Positions 25,771 through 34,856 of a stretch of 64,000 nucleotides of DNA are shown one piece after another. A model generated the notes under the pieces. The model was not told where the DNA came from. It saw only the letters and a list, made by a program, of their open reading frames with translations, and searched no databases. Location of the stretch: NCBI RefSeq assembly GCF_049959315.1, contig NZ_CP188201.1. The stretch is one strand, 5' to 3'. A program made the position numbers and the translations under genes. Numbering within the stretch: the stretch's first letter is position 1; each line of letters begins with the position of its first letter. Source of the DNA: Serratia proteamaculans_D (lineage in GTDB: Bacteria > Pseudomonadota > Gammaproteobacteria > Enterobacterales > Enterobacteriaceae).

Positions 25771-27213
25771 ATGTCCAGACGGCTCAGAAGAACCAAAATC
25801 GTTACCACCCTGGGTCCGGCTACTGACCGCGACAATAATCTGGAAAAGATCATTGCCGCCGGCGCTAACGTAGTTCGGCTTAACTTTTCCCACGGCACTG
25901 CAGAAGACCACCAGATCCGCGCTGACAAAGTGCGCGAAATTGCTGCCAAGTTGGGACGCCACGTCGCTATTCTGGGTGACCTGCAAGGGCCGAAAATTCG
26001 TGTTTCCACCTTTAAGGAGGGCAAAATCTTCCTTAACATCGGTGATAAATTCCTGCTTGATGCCAACATGTCCAAGGGCGAAGGCGATAAAGAAAAAGTC
26101 GGTATCGACTATAAAGGCCTGCCTGCCGACGTGGTACCCGGCGACGTACTGCTGCTCGATGACGGCCGCGTACAGCTGAAAGTGCTCGAAGTTCAGGGCA
26201 TGAAAGTGTTTACCGAAGTCACCGTTGGCGGCCCGCTGTCCAACAACAAAGGCATCAACAAACTCGGTGGCGGCCTGTCTGCTGAAGCCCTGACCGAGAA
26301 AGACAAGGCCGATATCGTCACCGCGGCAAAGATCGGCGTCGACTACCTGGCGGTTTCCTTCCCGCGTACCGGCGAAGATTTGAACTACGCACGTCGTCTG
26401 GCACGCGATGCTGGCTGCAACGCCAAGATCGTATCCAAGGTTGAACGTGCCGAAGCCGTTTGCAGCGACGAAGCCATGGATGACATCATCCTGGCCTCCG
26501 ACGTAGTGATGGTCGCTCGTGGCGATTTAGGCGTCGAAATCGGCGACCCGGAACTGGTCGGCATCCAGAAAAAACTGATCCGCCGTGCCCGTACGCTAAA
26601 CCGTGCCGTGATCACCGCGACCCAGATGATGGAGTCGATGATCACCAACCCGATGCCTACCCGTGCCGAAGTGATGGACGTGGCGAACGCCGTGCTGGAT
26701 GGTACCGACGCCGTAATGCTGTCTGCTGAAACCGCGGCCGGTCAGTACCCGGCAGAAACCGTGGCGGCTATGGCACGCGTTTGCCTGGGTGCAGAAAAAA
26801 TCCCAAGCATCAACGTCTCCAAACACCGTCTGGACGTGCAGTTCGACAACATTGAAGAAGCCATTGCCATGTCTTCAATGTATGCGGCCAACCACCTGAA
26901 AGGGGTTACCGCACTGATCGCCATGACCGAGTCAGGCCGCACCGCGCTGATGATGTCACGTATCAGCTCCGGTCTGCCGATCTTCGCCATGTCACGCCAT
27001 GAGCACACCTTGAACCTGACTGCGTTGTACCGCGGCGTTACGCCAGTGTACTTCGACAGCCATAATGACGGCGTTATCGCGGCCAATGACGCGGTTAACC
27101 GCCTGCGTGATAAAGGCTTCCTGGTCTCCGGCGATCTGGTGATCGTCACCCAGGGCGACGTGATGGAAACCGTGGGTACCACCAATACCAGCCGTATCCT
27201 GCGCGTCGAGTAA
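25771..27213 (+). CDS. pykA: Pyruvate kinase II (PykA)
   Basis: A glycolytic enzyme of 480 residues converting phosphoenolpyruvate and ADP to pyruvate and ATP. The N terminus MSRRLRRTKIVTTLGPATDRD and the PykA-type length identify isoform II; PykF is shorter and more divergent. Visible motifs are RLNFSHGTAEDH, GDLQGPKIRV and the pyruvate kinase signature containing the active-site lysine in NAKIVSKVERAEA. GGAG precedes the start. It follows hexR and ends at a clear terminator before lpxM. The type II enzyme is AMP-activated in E. coli. Confidence 0.97.
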   Translation: MSRRLRRTKIVTTLGPATDRDNNLEKIIAAGANVVRLNFSHGTAEDHQIRADKVREIAAKLGRHVAILGDLQGPKIRVSTFKEGKIFLNIGDKFLLDANMSKGEGDKEKVGIDYKGLPADVVPGDVLLLDDGRVQLKVLEVQGMKVFTEVTVGGPLSNNKGINKLGGGLSAEALTEKDKADIVTAAKIGVDYLAVSFPRTGEDLNYARRLARDAGCNAKIVSKVERAEAVCSDEAMDDIILASDVVMVARGDLGVEIGDPELVGIQKKLIRRARTLNRAVITATQMMESMITNPMPTRAEVMDVANAVLDGTDAVMLSAETAAGQYPAETVAAMARVCLGAEKIPSINVSKHRLDVQFDNIEEAIAMSSMYAANHLKGVTALIAMTESGRTALMMSRISSGLPIFAMSRHEHTLNLTALYRGVTPVYFDSHNDGVIAANDAVNRLRDKGFLVSGDLVIVTQGDVMETVGTTNTSRILRVE

Positions 27214-27224
27214 AATACACTGCT

Positions 27225-27253
27225 GCCGACCGTTAACGCGGTCGGCATTTTTT
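27225..27253 (+). terminator. Rho-independent terminator of pykA
   Basis: GCCGACCG pairs with CGGTCGGC around a six-base loop, followed by ATTTTTT. Confidence 0.9.
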
Positions 27254-27341
27254 ACGCTCCCCCCTTCCCCCTGATAAACTCAGCTCCAGTCGCCGTTACG
27301 GCAAATGGAGAGCCACCTATTACACATATAAGCGCCATACG

Positions 27342-27374
27342 AAAAAGGCCAATCACCTGAGATGACTGGCCTTT
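27342..27374 (-). terminator. Rho-independent terminator of lpxM
   Basis: A 12-pair stem (AAAGGCCAGTCA with TGATTGGCCTTT on the minus strand, one G:U) is followed by TTTTT-like residues, about 20 bases past the lpxM stop codon. Confidence 0.8.
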
Positions 27375-27395
27375 GGCATTAAGCAAATATGACTT

Positions 27396-28364
27396 TTAGC
27401 GATAGAGATCATCGCGTGAATAAGGTTCAATTTCACCTTCTTTACGCGTTTTCAACAGTTTGAGGATCCAGGTGTACTGTTCCGGGTTCGGCCCCACCAG
27501 ATTCTCTACCTCTTCATTCATCCGACGCGCAATACTGTGGTCATCAGCGGTGGCCAAATCGTCCATCGGCGGGCGAATGTAAACATCCAGCATACTGGTT
27601 TTGCCGTCATACACCGGGAACAAAGGCACAATGGCTGCCCGGCAGACTTTCATCAGACGACCCACCGCAGGCAACGTCGCCTTGTAGGTGGCGAAGAAGT
27701 CGACGAACTCACTGTGTTCGGCACCATGATCCTGATCGGGCAGATAATAGCCCCAATAGCCCTGGCGCACCGAACTGATAAATGGCTTGATGCCGTCATT
27801 GCGCGCATGCATCCGGCCGCCAAACTTGCGGCGCACCGTATTCCACAGGTAGTCAACCAACGGGTTGCTCTGGTTGTGGAACATCGCTGCCATCGGCTGG
27901 CCGCGAGCCGCCATTAACATCGCCGGAACATCCACCGCCCAGCCATGCGGCACCAGGAAAATCACGTTACGGCCTTCTTCACGGATTTTATCCAGCACCT
28001 CTTCACCGTGCCAGCGAACGCGCTTCAACACTTTCTCCGGTTTGGTGCAGGCCAGTTCGGCCATCAGGATCATCGACTGCGGCGCGGTGGCAAACATCTC
28101 ATCAATGATGTGCTCACGCTCGTTTTCTGGCACTTCCGGCAGGCAATACAGCAGGTTGATGCGCGCACGACGTCGTGCACCTTTAGCCACCTTGCCGGCC
28201 AGCTTGCCAACGGCACCCAGCACCGGATCGCGCAAGCGCGCAGGCACCAATGAAATACCGGCCATCAGCCCGGTTCCCAGCCAAACGCCCCAGTAGCGCG
28301 GGTGGTAAAAGGCTTTCTGAAATTGCGGGATGAACTCTGAGTTAGATTTTTTTTCGTTTTGCAT
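27396..28364 (-). CDS. lpxM: Lipid A biosynthesis myristoyltransferase LpxM (MsbB)
   Basis: An inner-membrane late acyltransferase of 322 residues that adds the secondary myristate to lipid A. The catalytic HX4D motif is HGWAVD in FLVPHGWAVDVPAML. An N-terminal hydrophobic segment (GVWLGTGLMAGISLVP) anchors it. The second family block is YYLPDQDHG. I start at MQNEKKS (28364). It is last in a mepM-lpxM arrangement; the usual neighbours mepM, znuA and pykA are all present as in E. coli. Confidence 0.95.
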   Translation of the reverse strand: MQNEKKSNSEFIPQFQKAFYHPRYWGVWLGTGLMAGISLVPARLRDPVLGAVGKLAGKVAKGARRRARINLLYCLPEVPENEREHIIDEMFATAPQSMILMAELACTKPEKVLKRVRWHGEEVLDKIREEGRNVIFLVPHGWAVDVPAMLMAARGQPMAAMFHNQSNPLVDYLWNTVRRKFGGRMHARNDGIKPFISSVRQGYWGYYLPDQDHGAEHSEFVDFFATYKATLPAVGRLMKVCRAAIVPLFPVYDGKTSMLDVYIRPPMDDLATADDHSIARRMNEEVENLVGPNPEQYTWILKLLKTRKEGEIEPYSRDDLYR

Positions 28365-28509
28365 GCACAAGCTCTTAACTTAGCGGTTCGGCTAATCATA
28401 ATTGCAATGGTTGATTTTGCAATTAACCACGGCGAAGCGCCAATATAAAACAACATCGGCCCGAAATCAGGCCGATGGTATCACTGGCGCATAGCGCCCG
28501 AACAAGGGA

Positions 28510-29832
28510 TTAATCCAACTGCAGCTGCGGGGTGACTTCCTTCACCTGCGCCAGATAATCACTGCGATCTTTACCGGTCAGCCCTTCAGAGCGCGGCAGT
28601 TTCGCCGTCAATGGGTTCACCGCCTGTTGGTTGGTCCACATTTCAAAGTGCAGATGTGGGCCGGTAGAGCGGCCGGTGTTACCGGACAACGCAATACGAT
28701 CGCCACGCTTCACTTTCTGACCTGGCTTAACCAACAGTTTTTTCAGATGCATATAACGGGTGGTGTACTGGCGACCATGACGAATGGCCACATAGTTACC
28801 CGCAGCGCCACTGCGTTTGGCAATCAGTACTTCACCGTCACCCACGGCCAGCACCGGGGTGCCAACCGGCATCGCGAAGTCGACGCCTTTATGCGGCGCA
28901 ATGCGCCCGGTGACCGGGTTAACCCGGCGTGGGTTGAAGTTTGAGGAAATGCGGAATTGCTTCATGGTCGGGAAGCGCATAAAGCCTTTCGCCAGACCGG
29001 ACCCCTGACGATCGTAGAATTTACCGTCTTCGGCACGAATAGCGTAGTAGTCCTTACCGCCGGTGCGCATGCGCACACCCAGCAACTGGCTCTGCGCACT
29101 CTTGCCATCAAAGTGTTCACGGGACATTAATACCGAGAATTGATCGCCCTTGCGCAATTTGCGGAAATCCAACTGCCACTGCAGCGCTTTGATCACCGCA
29201 TTGATTTCGGCGCGGCTCAGACCGGCGTTGGCGGCGCTGGTAACAAAGCTGCCGTTGAGTCGGCCGCTGATCACATTATTACGCCATTCACCCTGTTGAG
29301 ATTCCTGGCTTTCTTTGAAGCTGTTGCCCGTACGATCGTAAGTGCGGGTCTCGCGGCGGGACACTTCCCAGGTCAAACGCTGCAGATCGCCGGCATCGTT
29401 CACTGTCCATGACAGCTGTTGGCCAATTTTCAGATTACGCAAATCGCGGTTCTGCGATGCCAGCAGGGTGACGTCCGACATATCGATGCCATATTGGGTC
29501 AGGATACTGCCCAGGGTGTCGCCAGTGGAAACTACATACTCATGCACTCCATCCTCGCCGGCGACCTTCTGGTCCAGCTCATCCTGTGGGATGTCATCAT
29601 CGGGGGTGGCTTGGTCAAGATCGATCGGCTCACTGGCTTCTGGCAGCAAGGATCGTAACTGGCTGGATTCTAATTCGATACTCTTAACGATGGGGTTATG
29701 TTCTGGGTGATAAACAAAAGGCCGCCAGACGGCAACGGCCAATGTAACCACTGTCAACGACCCCAGCATGACGCGGTGGGGCCGTGGCAGGTTGTTATAC
29801 GCCAGAGCGATAGTTTTGACTATCTGCTGCAC
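28510..29832 (-). CDS. mepM: Murein DD-endopeptidase MepM (YebA)
   Basis: A 440-residue M23 metallopeptidase that cuts D-Ala-meso-DAP cross-links so that new murein can be inserted. There is one N-terminal membrane segment (about 20-36, VMLGSLTVVTLAVAVW), a LysM module (HEYVVSTGDTLGSILTQYGI, about 95-140), an OapA-like middle region, and the C-terminal peptidase with HKGVDFAMPVGTPV and the zinc-ligand HLHFEMW. In E. coli the protease Prc with NlpI controls its level. It lies between znuA and lpxM on the same strand. Confidence 0.96.
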   Translation of the reverse strand: MQQIVKTIALAYNNLPRPHRVMLGSLTVVTLAVAVWRPFVYHPEHNPIVKSIELESSQLRSLLPEASEPIDLDQATPDDDIPQDELDQKVAGEDGVHEYVVSTGDTLGSILTQYGIDMSDVTLLASQNRDLRNLKIGQQLSWTVNDAGDLQRLTWEVSRRETRTYDRTGNSFKESQESQQGEWRNNVISGRLNGSFVTSAANAGLSRAEINAVIKALQWQLDFRKLRKGDQFSVLMSREHFDGKSAQSQLLGVRMRTGGKDYYAIRAEDGKFYDRQGSGLAKGFMRFPTMKQFRISSNFNPRRVNPVTGRIAPHKGVDFAMPVGTPVLAVGDGEVLIAKRSGAAGNYVAIRHGRQYTTRYMHLKKLLVKPGQKVKRGDRIALSGNTGRSTGPHLHFEMWTNQQAVNPLTAKLPRSEGLTGKDRSDYLAQVKEVTPQLQLD

Positions 29833-29853
29833 TCGATTTTATCCTCATAATCT

Positions 29854-30819
29854 TTACTTCAGGCAGCTCACGTACTGGTTTGATAGCTGTGTCAGGAAGT
29901 TCCCGTAGCTGTCTTTCCCCAGTGCGATGCCGGTGCCCAGCGGATCCAGCGTTCCAGAACGCACTTTGGTCCCCTTGGCAACCGCATTGATTACGGCCGG
30001 CCTGAATTGTGGCTCAGCAAAAACGCATACTGCTTTCTGCTCAACCAACTGTGTTCGAATTTGGTGTAAGCGCTGTGCCCCAGGCTGGATTTCGGGATTA
30101 ACGGTGAAATGGCCCAGCGGGCTCAAACCGAAATGTTTCTCAAAATAGCCGTAAGCATCATGAAAAACAAAATATCCCTTGCCTTGCACAGGCTTGAGCA
30201 TGTTACCAACATTTTTGTCAGTTTGCGTCAGCAGATTCTCGAACTGGCGCAGGTTTGCGTCTAATTTGTCTTTATTTTGTGGCATAAGTTCCAATAACCT
30301 GTCGTGAATCGCGATCGCGGTCACTTTTGCCACTTCTGGAGACAGCCAAACGTGCATATTATATTCGCCGTGATGGTGCCCATCCCCTTCGTCACTTCCA
30401 GCATGATTATGCGCACCGGCTGCATGATCATGGTCGTGTTCATGGTCGTGATCGTCGTCTTCGCCCTTCATCAGCAGTGGTTTGACCGCACTCAATTCAC
30501 TGATGGCAACCTGGCGATTAGCCGACACCGAGATTAAGGGTTTGGCCAGAAAAGCTTCCATATCCGGCCCCACCCACACCACCAGATCGGCGGCACGCAG
30601 GCGCTGGATATCAGAAGGGCGCAGCGCGAAATCGTGTGGCGATGCGCCATCCGGCAACAGCACTTCGGTCGGCGTCACGCCATCGGCTATCGCCGCAGCG
30701 ATAAAACCCACCGGCCGTATAGAAGTTACCACCGCCGCAGACGCGCTGCTCAGTGGCCCGGCCATCATCAATGCGCTGGCCAGCAACGTGTGCTGCAGCC
30801 ATTTATTTTTCTGTGCCAT
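29854..30819 (-). CDS. znuA: Zinc ABC transporter periplasmic binding protein ZnuA
   Basis: A 321-residue cluster A-I binding protein that captures Zn2+ in the periplasm for ZnuBC. The signal peptide ends near SSASAAV. Zinc ligands are expected in GASPHDFALRPSD, the NMHVWLSP histidine and GHFTVNPEIQPG. A long His/Asp-rich loop (about residues 118-160, repeated HDHDH units) is typical and buffers metal. I prefer MAQKNKWLQ (ATG 30819) with a GGGA upstream; an ATG at 30843 lies only about 10 bases from the Zur box. It is divergent from znuC. Confidence 0.95.
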   Translation of the reverse strand: MAQKNKWLQHTLLASALMMAGPLSSASAAVVTSIRPVGFIAAAIADGVTPTEVLLPDGASPHDFALRPSDIQRLRAADLVVWVGPDMEAFLAKPLISVSANRQVAISELSAVKPLLMKGEDDDHDHEHDHDHAAGAHNHAGSDEGDGHHHGEYNMHVWLSPEVAKVTAIAIHDRLLELMPQNKDKLDANLRQFENLLTQTDKNVGNMLKPVQGKGYFVFHDAYGYFEKHFGLSPLGHFTVNPEIQPGAQRLHQIRTQLVEQKAVCVFAEPQFRPAVINAVAKGTKVRSGTLDPLGTGIALGKDSYGNFLTQLSNQYVSCLK

Positions 30820-30851
30820 TATCTGTAATCCCGTCGTTTTCATCAGAGAGG

Positions 30852-30870
30852 CGTGATATTATAACATTCG
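30852..30870. promoter_or_regulatory. Zur operator between znuA and znuC
   Basis: The core GTGATATTATAACATT is the same as I recall for the E. coli znuA-znuC Zur box. It lies midway between the divergent starts, so zinc-loaded Zur can shut off both the binding protein and the znuCB operon. Confidence 0.85.
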
Positions 30871-30897
30871 GTTAGTTCTGCAAAATGTAATCATGAG

Positions 30898-31656
30898 ATG
30901 TCCACACTGACAACGCTAAAAAATATCTCCGTCTCCTTTGGTAACCGCAAGGTGCTGTCGAATATTTCGCTCAGCCTGCAGCCGGGCCGTATTCTGACGC
31001 TGCTCGGCCCCAATGGCGCGGGCAAATCCACGCTGGTGCGAGTGGTGCTGGGGCTGATTGCGCCCACCGAGGGAACACTGGAACGCGAGCCTGGCCTGCG
31101 CATTGGCTATGTGCCGCAAAAATTGCACCTCGATGCCACCCTGCCGCTGACTGTCAGCCGCTTTATGCGCCTGAAGCCCGGTGTCAAAAAGGCCGATATT
31201 CTGCCAGCGCTTAAGCGCGTACAGGCGGCCCACCTACTCGATCAACCCATGCAAAAGCTTTCCGGGGGTGAAAACCAGCGCGTATTGCTGGCTCGGGCGC
31301 TGCTGAACAAGCCACAGCTGCTGGTGCTGGATGAACCGACCCAGGGGGTTGATGTTAACGGCCAACTGGCGCTGTATGACCTGATCGACCAGTTGCGTAA
31401 AGAGTTGGGCTGCGCGGTATTGATGGTGTCCCATGACCTGCACCTGGTGATGGCGAAAACCGATGAAGTGCTGTGCCTCAACCAACACATCTGCTGTTCC
31501 GGCGCGCCGGAAGTGGTTTCGATGCATCCTGAATTTATCGCCATGTTCGGCAATCGCGGTGCGGAACAACTGGCGGTCTATCGCCACCACCATAACCACC
31601 GTCACGACCTGCAAGGACGAATTGTGTTGAAGAAAACCGGGGGCCGTGAGGCATGA
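30898..31656 (+). CDS. znuC: Zinc ABC transporter ATPase ZnuC
   Basis: A 252-residue cytosolic ATPase of the ZnuABC importer. Walker A is LGPNGAGKST, the signature motif is KLSGGENQRVLLARALL, Walker B is LLVLDEPTQGVD, and the H-loop is VSHDLHL. The C terminus has a His-rich tail (YRHHHNHRHD) as in E. coli. It overlaps znuB by 4 bases (ATGA), indicating translational coupling. Confidence 0.97.
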   Translation: MSTLTTLKNISVSFGNRKVLSNISLSLQPGRILTLLGPNGAGKSTLVRVVLGLIAPTEGTLEREPGLRIGYVPQKLHLDATLPLTVSRFMRLKPGVKKADILPALKRVQAAHLLDQPMQKLSGGENQRVLLARALLNKPQLLVLDEPTQGVDVNGQLALYDLIDQLRKELGCAVLMVSHDLHLVMAKTDEVLCLNQHICCSGAPEVVSMHPEFIAMFGNRGAEQLAVYRHHHNHRHDLQGRIVLKKTGGREA

Positions 31657-32438
31657 TCGAACTGTTATTACCCGGCTGGCTGGCCGGAGTCCTGCTGGCC
31701 TGCGCCGCCGGTCCGCTTGGCTCATTTGTGGTCTGGCGGCGGATGTCCTATTTCGGCGATACTCTGGCGCATGCCTCGTTACTTGGCGTGGCTTTCGGTC
31801 TGCTGCTGGATATCAATCCCTTCTATGCGGTGATTGCCGTGACGCTGGTGTTGGCTCTGGTGCTGGTGTGGCTGGAGCGTCGCCCGCAGCTTTCCGTTGA
31901 TACCCTGCTCGGCATTATGGCGCACAGCGCACTTTCATTAGGGCTGGTTGTAGTAGCGCTAATGTCGAACGTGCGGGTCGATCTGATGGCCTACCTGTTT
32001 GGCGACCTGCTGTCGGTCACCCTCACCGATATCTGGATGATTGGTATTGGCGTGACCGTCGTGCTGCTGATCCTGTGGTGGCAGTGGCGCAACCTGCTGT
32101 CGATGACCGTCAGCCCGGAGCTGGCCCATGTCGACGGTGTTAATCTGGTGCGCGCGCGCACCGTGTTGATGCTGGTGACAGCCCTGACCATCGGCCTGGC
32201 GATGAAATTCGTCGGTGCGCTGATCATCACTTCACTGTTGATTATTCCTGCGGCGACTGCACGTCGCTTTGCTCGCACGCCGGAGCAAATGGCCGGATAC
32301 GCGGTGCTGGTGGGTGTGCTTGCCGTAACCGGCGGGCTGACCTTTTCGGCCTTCTACGACACCCCAGCCGGTCCGTCGGTCGTGTTGAGCGCCGCAGTAC
32401 TGTTTGTTTTAAGCTTGTCCAAAAAGCAGCAAGCCTGA
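31653..32438 (+). CDS. znuB: Zinc ABC transporter permease ZnuB
   Basis: A 261-residue inner-membrane permease with about eight hydrophobic helices, family ABC-3. The blocks YFGDTLAHASLLGVA and MKFVGALIITSLLIIPAATAR are characteristic. It starts inside the last codons of znuC and ends at a strong terminator facing ruvB. Confidence 0.97.
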   Translation: MIELLLPGWLAGVLLACAAGPLGSFVVWRRMSYFGDTLAHASLLGVAFGLLLDINPFYAVIAVTLVLALVLVWLERRPQLSVDTLLGIMAHSALSLGLVVVALMSNVRVDLMAYLFGDLLSVTLTDIWMIGIGVTVVLLILWWQWRNLLSMTVSPELAHVDGVNLVRARTVLMLVTALTIGLAMKFVGALIITSLLIIPAATARRFARTPEQMAGYAVLVGVLAVTGGLTFSAFYDTPAGPSVVLSAAVLFVLSLSKKQQA

Positions 32439-32462
32439 CCCCCGGCAGTGACAGATGTCAAA

Positions 32463-32496
32463 AGGGCCGCAATTGATTCAATTGCGGCCCTTTTTT
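32463..32496. terminator. Terminator between znuB and ruvB
   Basis: GGGCCGCAATT pairs with AATTGCGGCCC around GATTC, followed by TTTTTT. An AAA run on the other side allows some use by the convergent ruvAB transcript. Confidence 0.92.
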
Positions 32497-32512
32497 AATG
32501 CAGAGAGTTGTC

Positions 32513-33517
32513 TTACTCTTCGCGCACCATGCCAAAGTGCTTATAGGCATGATTGGTCGCCATGCGCCCACGCGGTGTACGCTGGATAAAACCTTGCTGG
32601 ATCAGAAAGGGTTCGATAACGTCCTCGATAGTTTCCCGTTCCTCACCAATCGCCGCTGCCAGGTTATCCAGGCCAACTGGCCCACCGGTGAACTTGTCGA
32701 TAATCGCCAGCAGCAGCTTGCGGTCCATATAGTCAAAACCTTCGGCATCGACGTTCAACATATCCAGCGCCTGCATCGCCACTTCGCCATTGATGACGCC
32801 ATTGGCGCGAACTTCGGCAAAGTCACGCACCCGACGCAGTAAACGGTTGGCAATACGCGGTGTGCCGCGCGCGCGACGGGCTACCTGATGGGCCCCCTCT
32901 TCCGACAGATCCAGTCCCAGGCAATTAGCGCTGCGTGAAACGATATGCTGCAAATCGGCGACCTGATAAAACTCCAGGCGCTGCACAATACCGAAGCGGT
33001 CACGCAATGGCGACGTCAGTGAACCGGCACGGGTGGTTGCGCCCACCAGCGTGAACGGCGGCAAATCGAGTTTGATCGAGCGAGCGGCCGGGCCTTCGCC
33101 GATCATGATATCCAGTTGGTAATCTTCCATCGCCGGGTACAGCACTTCTTCTACTACCGGAGAGAGGCGATGGATTTCATCGATGAACAGCACGTCATGT
33201 GGTTCGAGGTTGGTCAGCATCGCCGCCAGATCGCCCGCCTTCTCCAATACCGGCCCGGAAGTGGTGCGCAGGTTAACGCCCATTTCATTGGCAACGATGT
33301 TGGCCAGCGTGGTTTTACCCAGCCCCGGCGGACCGAAAATCAGCAGGTGGTCCAGCGCGTCGCCACGCTGCTTGGCCGCCTGAATAAAGATTTTCATCTG
33401 CTCGCGGACATGTGGCTGACCGACGTACTCCGTCAGCAGCTTCGGCCGGATGGCGCGATCAAGAATTTCTTCTTCATTGATCGGTTCGGCAGAAATCAGG
33501 CGATCGGCTTCAATCAT
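32513..33517 (-). CDS. ruvB: Holliday junction branch migration ATPase RuvB
   Basis: A 334-residue AAA+ motor forming hexameric rings that drive branch migration with RuvA. Walker A is FGPPGLGKTTLANIVANEMG and Walker B is DEIHRLS; the arginine-finger region and C-terminal winged helix (GRMATNHAYKHFG) are present. It follows ruvA by 20 bases and shares its SOS-controlled promoter. Confidence 0.98.
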   Translation of the reverse strand: MIEADRLISAEPINEEEILDRAIRPKLLTEYVGQPHVREQMKIFIQAAKQRGDALDHLLIFGPPGLGKTTLANIVANEMGVNLRTTSGPVLEKAGDLAAMLTNLEPHDVLFIDEIHRLSPVVEEVLYPAMEDYQLDIMIGEGPAARSIKLDLPPFTLVGATTRAGSLTSPLRDRFGIVQRLEFYQVADLQHIVSRSANCLGLDLSEEGAHQVARRARGTPRIANRLLRRVRDFAEVRANGVINGEVAMQALDMLNVDAEGFDYMDRKLLLAIIDKFTGGPVGLDNLAAAIGEERETIEDVIEPFLIQQGFIQRTPRGRMATNHAYKHFGMVREE

Positions 33518-33537
33518 TCTCTATCCCTTATCGGCGC

Positions 33538-34149
33538 TTACAGCGCGGCGCGCAACGCGTCGCGGATCAGGGTTTCGCAATCGGCGCCAGGTTTGGCGAT
33601 TTTGCTGACCATACGGCTGGCTTCCTGCGGTTTGTATCCCAATGCCACCAGCGCCGAGGCAGCTTCGGCTTCGGCATCCACTTCGGCAGCTTGTGCGGCG
33701 GTTGGCAGCGTGATTTCACTGCTGTTGTTGAACAGATCGCCATTAAGCCCTTTGAAGCGGTCTTTCATTTCCACCACCAGGCGTTCAGCGGTTTTCTTGC
33801 CAACCCCAGGCAATTTCACCAGCGTGGTAATCTCTTCACGTTCTACCGCACTGACAAACTGTTGTGCCGACATGCCGGACAAAATAGCCAGCGCCAGCTT
33901 CGGCCCTACGCCGTTGACTTTGATCAACTCGCGGAACAGCGCACGCTCTTGCTTATCATTAAAGCCGTACAGCAGCTGTGCATCTTCGCGCACCACGAAT
34001 TGGGTAAACACGATAGCCTCTTGCCCCAGTTCCGGCAGCTCATAAAAGCAGGTCATTGGCATATGCACTTCATAGCCCACACCGTTTGCCTCCAGTAACA
34101 CCAGCGGCGGCTGCTTTTCCAGAATAACTCCTCTGAGACGACCTATCAT
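33538..34149 (-). CDS. ruvA: Holliday junction DNA-binding protein RuvA
   Basis: A 203-residue protein that tetramerises on Holliday junctions and loads RuvB. The N-terminal OB fold (MIGRLRGVILEKQPP) is followed by helix-hairpin-helix motifs (ELIKVNGVGPKLALAILSG and LVKLPGVGKKTAERLVVE), then an acidic linker and a RuvB-binding C-terminal domain (ALVALGYKPQEASRM). GGAGG lies before the ATG. A LexA-type site 74 bases upstream suggests SOS induction. Confidence 0.98.
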   Translation of the reverse strand: MIGRLRGVILEKQPPLVLLEANGVGYEVHMPMTCFYELPELGQEAIVFTQFVVREDAQLLYGFNDKQERALFRELIKVNGVGPKLALAILSGMSAQQFVSAVEREEITTLVKLPGVGKKTAERLVVEMKDRFKGLNGDLFNNSSEITLPTAAQAAEVDAEAEAASALVALGYKPQEASRMVSKIAKPGADCETLIRDALRAAL

Positions 34150-34213
34150 TTACCCTCCTGCAGAATTCATGAGCATGACCTGCTGTCATGCCGTGCTGGT
34201 AAAGCTTATAACA

Positions 34214-34240
34214 TAAAAAAGGCTGGATGAATATCCAGCC
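34214..34240 (-). terminator. ruvC terminator
   Basis: Read leftward, GGCTGGAT-ATTC-ATCCAGCC is followed by TTTTTTAT, 22 bases past the ruvC stop codon. The stem contains the LexA box described separately. Confidence 0.85.
34223..34238. promoter_or_regulatory. LexA (SOS) box of ruvAB
   Basis: CTGGATGAATATCCAG fits CTG-N10-CAG. It is nearly the same as the E. coli ruvA operator as I recall it (CTGGATATCTATCCAG). It lies 74-89 bases before the ruvA start, with a TTATAA-like -10 a short way downstream on the minus strand. Confidence 0.75.
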
Positions 34241-34261
34241 TACGGTATCACCGATCAAGCG

Positions 34262-34783
34262 CTACTTTAAACGCCCACGCGCCAGGTTCAAACGCCCCTC
34301 ACTCATCCGCAACACGTTCTGGCTGAGATGGCAGTGGGTGATGGCGATGGCCAGCGCATCGGCGGCGTCAGCCTGGGGATTGGCCGACAGCTTCAGTAAG
34401 GAGCGCACCATATGCTGCACCTGGGCTTTTTCTGCCGCGCCGGTACCCACCACCGTTTGTTTGACCTGGCGTGCCGCATACTCAAACACTTCCAAATCCT
34501 GGTTCACGGCGGCGACAATGGCCACACCGCGCGCCTGCCCGAGCTTGAGCGCCGAGTCCGGGTTTTTCGCCATAAACACCTGTTCGATGGCAAAAAAGTC
34601 CGGTTTGAACTGGGTGATAATTTCACTAACGCCCGCATAAATCAGCTTCAGACGCGTCGGCATGTCATCCACCACGGTGCGGATACAGCCGCTGGCCACA
34701 TAGGTCAACTGACGGCCCTGCTGGCGAATAAGGCCGTAACCGGTGATGCGTGATCCGGGATCGATACCGAGAATGATCGTCAT
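34262..34783 (-). CDS. ruvC: Holliday junction resolvase RuvC
   Basis: A 173-residue endonuclease that cuts Holliday junctions as a dimer. The catalytic acids are in ILGIDPGS (Asp7), FFAIEQVF (Glu66) and PQADAADALAIAITHCH (Asp138/Asp141), so the active site is complete. I start at MTIILG; an in-frame start four codons earlier is possible. It lies upstream of ruvAB and downstream of yebC. In E. coli ruvC is not SOS-controlled while ruvAB is, and the terminator here fits that. Confidence 0.97.
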   Translation of the reverse strand: MTIILGIDPGSRITGYGLIRQQGRQLTYVASGCIRTVVDDMPTRLKLIYAGVSEIITQFKPDFFAIEQVFMAKNPDSALKLGQARGVAIVAAVNQDLEVFEYAARQVKQTVVGTGAAEKAQVQHMVRSLLKLSANPQADAADALAIAITHCHLSQNVLRMSEGRLNLARGRLK

Positions 34784-34822
34784 CCCTACACCCACCTTGC
34801 GTTAAGCATTAACTTCGCCAGA

Positions 34823-34840
34823 CGCTGCCACCTGGCAGCG
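34823..34840 (-). repeat. Intercistronic hairpin between yebC and ruvC
   Basis: CGCTGCCA and TGGCAGCG form a perfect eight-pair stem with a two-base gap, so in practice a seven-pair stem with a four-base loop. No U-run follows; likely an mRNA-stabilising or attenuating hairpin. Confidence 0.5.
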
Positions 34841-34856
34841 CCGTACTTCAAGCCGA

